From the NCBI GenBank assembly GCA_002342805.1, contig DDQW01000014.1, forward strand, positions 1 to 14,997: DNA of 14,997 bases, in the 5' to 3' direction. Of this stretch, positions 14,887-14,997 are shown in pieces (position 1 is the first letter of the stretch; each line of letters starts with the position of its first letter). The position numbers and the translations under genes were made by a program. The DNA is from Clostridiales bacterium UBA2432 (GTDB lineage: Bacteria > Bacillota > Clostridia > Lachnospirales > Vallitaleaceae). The notes beneath the pieces are model-generated. The model searched no databases and was not told the DNA's origin. It saw only the letters and a list, made by a program, of their open reading frames with translations.

Positions 14887-14997
14887 CTATACAATCTTGA
14901 GGGTCCAATCTTCTGCGGACCACTCATGGGTAATAAATGGCTTGTAAAACTCCGGATCGTGACTGACCAGAAGAATGGTTCCTTTGAAGGCTTTCAG
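14887..14997 (-). CDS. ABC-F-type ATP-binding protein, C-terminal fragment (partial, runs off right edge)
   Basis: Reading leftward from the window edge, 36 codons are open before TAG at 14889-14887. The product contains FKGTILLVSHDPEFY, the end of a nucleotide-binding domain with the switch histidine, and ends in a Trp-rich tail HEWSAEDWTLKIV. The VSHDPEFY and ...EDW...KIV ending is, from memory, like the C-termini of clostridial ABC-F proteins without a long C-terminal extension. The stop codon is part of the TAGAGGAAG sequence that serves as the ribosome site for apbE. The start and most of the gene lie outside the window, so family assignment is provisional. It differs from the Uup/YfmR-type gene at 10511. 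Confidence 0.75.
   Translation of the reverse strand: MKAFKGTILLVSHDPEFYKPFITHEWSAEDWTLKIV

Overview
The window reads as chromosomal DNA from a low-GC Gram-positive bacterium, most likely of the class Clostridia. The grounds are the AT-rich sequence, strong AGGAGG-type ribosome sites, sigma-A-like promoters, an S-layer-homology (SLH) surface protein, a lipoteichoic-acid-synthase-type sulfatase, an aspartate transcarbamylase made of PyrB plus PyrI, and a PyrR-type RNA site. Nothing points to a phage, plasmid, insertion sequence or CRISPR array. Genes are tightly packed: no gene-free stretch exceeds 300 bases, and the longest is about 216 bases, between the sulfatase gene and pyrB.

Left part (1-4159, all minus strand): a secreted protein of at least 641 residues runs off the left edge. 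It follows an SLH-anchored protein so closely that the stop codon of one forms part of the ribosome site of the other. Upstream of that pair, separated by an intrinsic terminator, lie a methylthioadenosine/S-adenosylhomocysteine nucleosidase (mtnN) and a small basic protein of unknown function.

Middle (4273-8901, minus strand): a three-gene operon encodes an ArsR-like winged-helix regulator, an ABC ATPase and a large ABC permease. It is driven by a near-consensus promoter lying inside a 56-base two-tier palindrome that is probably the regulator's operator. Upstream is an LTA-synthase-family membrane sulfatase, whose 5' leader carries a tandem GAAAAAA heptamer repeat.

Right part (9021-13855, plus strand): the sulfatase promoter stands back to back with the pyrB promoter. 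The short pyrB leader contains a perfect match to the PyrR-binding consensus directly against the ribosome site, which suggests translational control. pyrB and pyrI overlap by 8 bases and are followed by a Uup/YfmR-type ABC-F protein. A separate promoter drives tpx (thiol peroxidase) and an MscS-type mechanosensitive channel. The channel gene overlaps tail to tail with a minus-strand ApbE lipoprotein (flavin transferase). At the right edge is the last 36 codons of a second ABC-F-type ATPase gene.

Most genes are housekeeping or envelope genes of known families. The least explained parts are the secreted/SLH pair, the composite promoter-operator-terminator at 7149-7219, the PyrR site used without an attenuator, and the small gene after mtnN. 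I did not see a convincing wholly new biological system.
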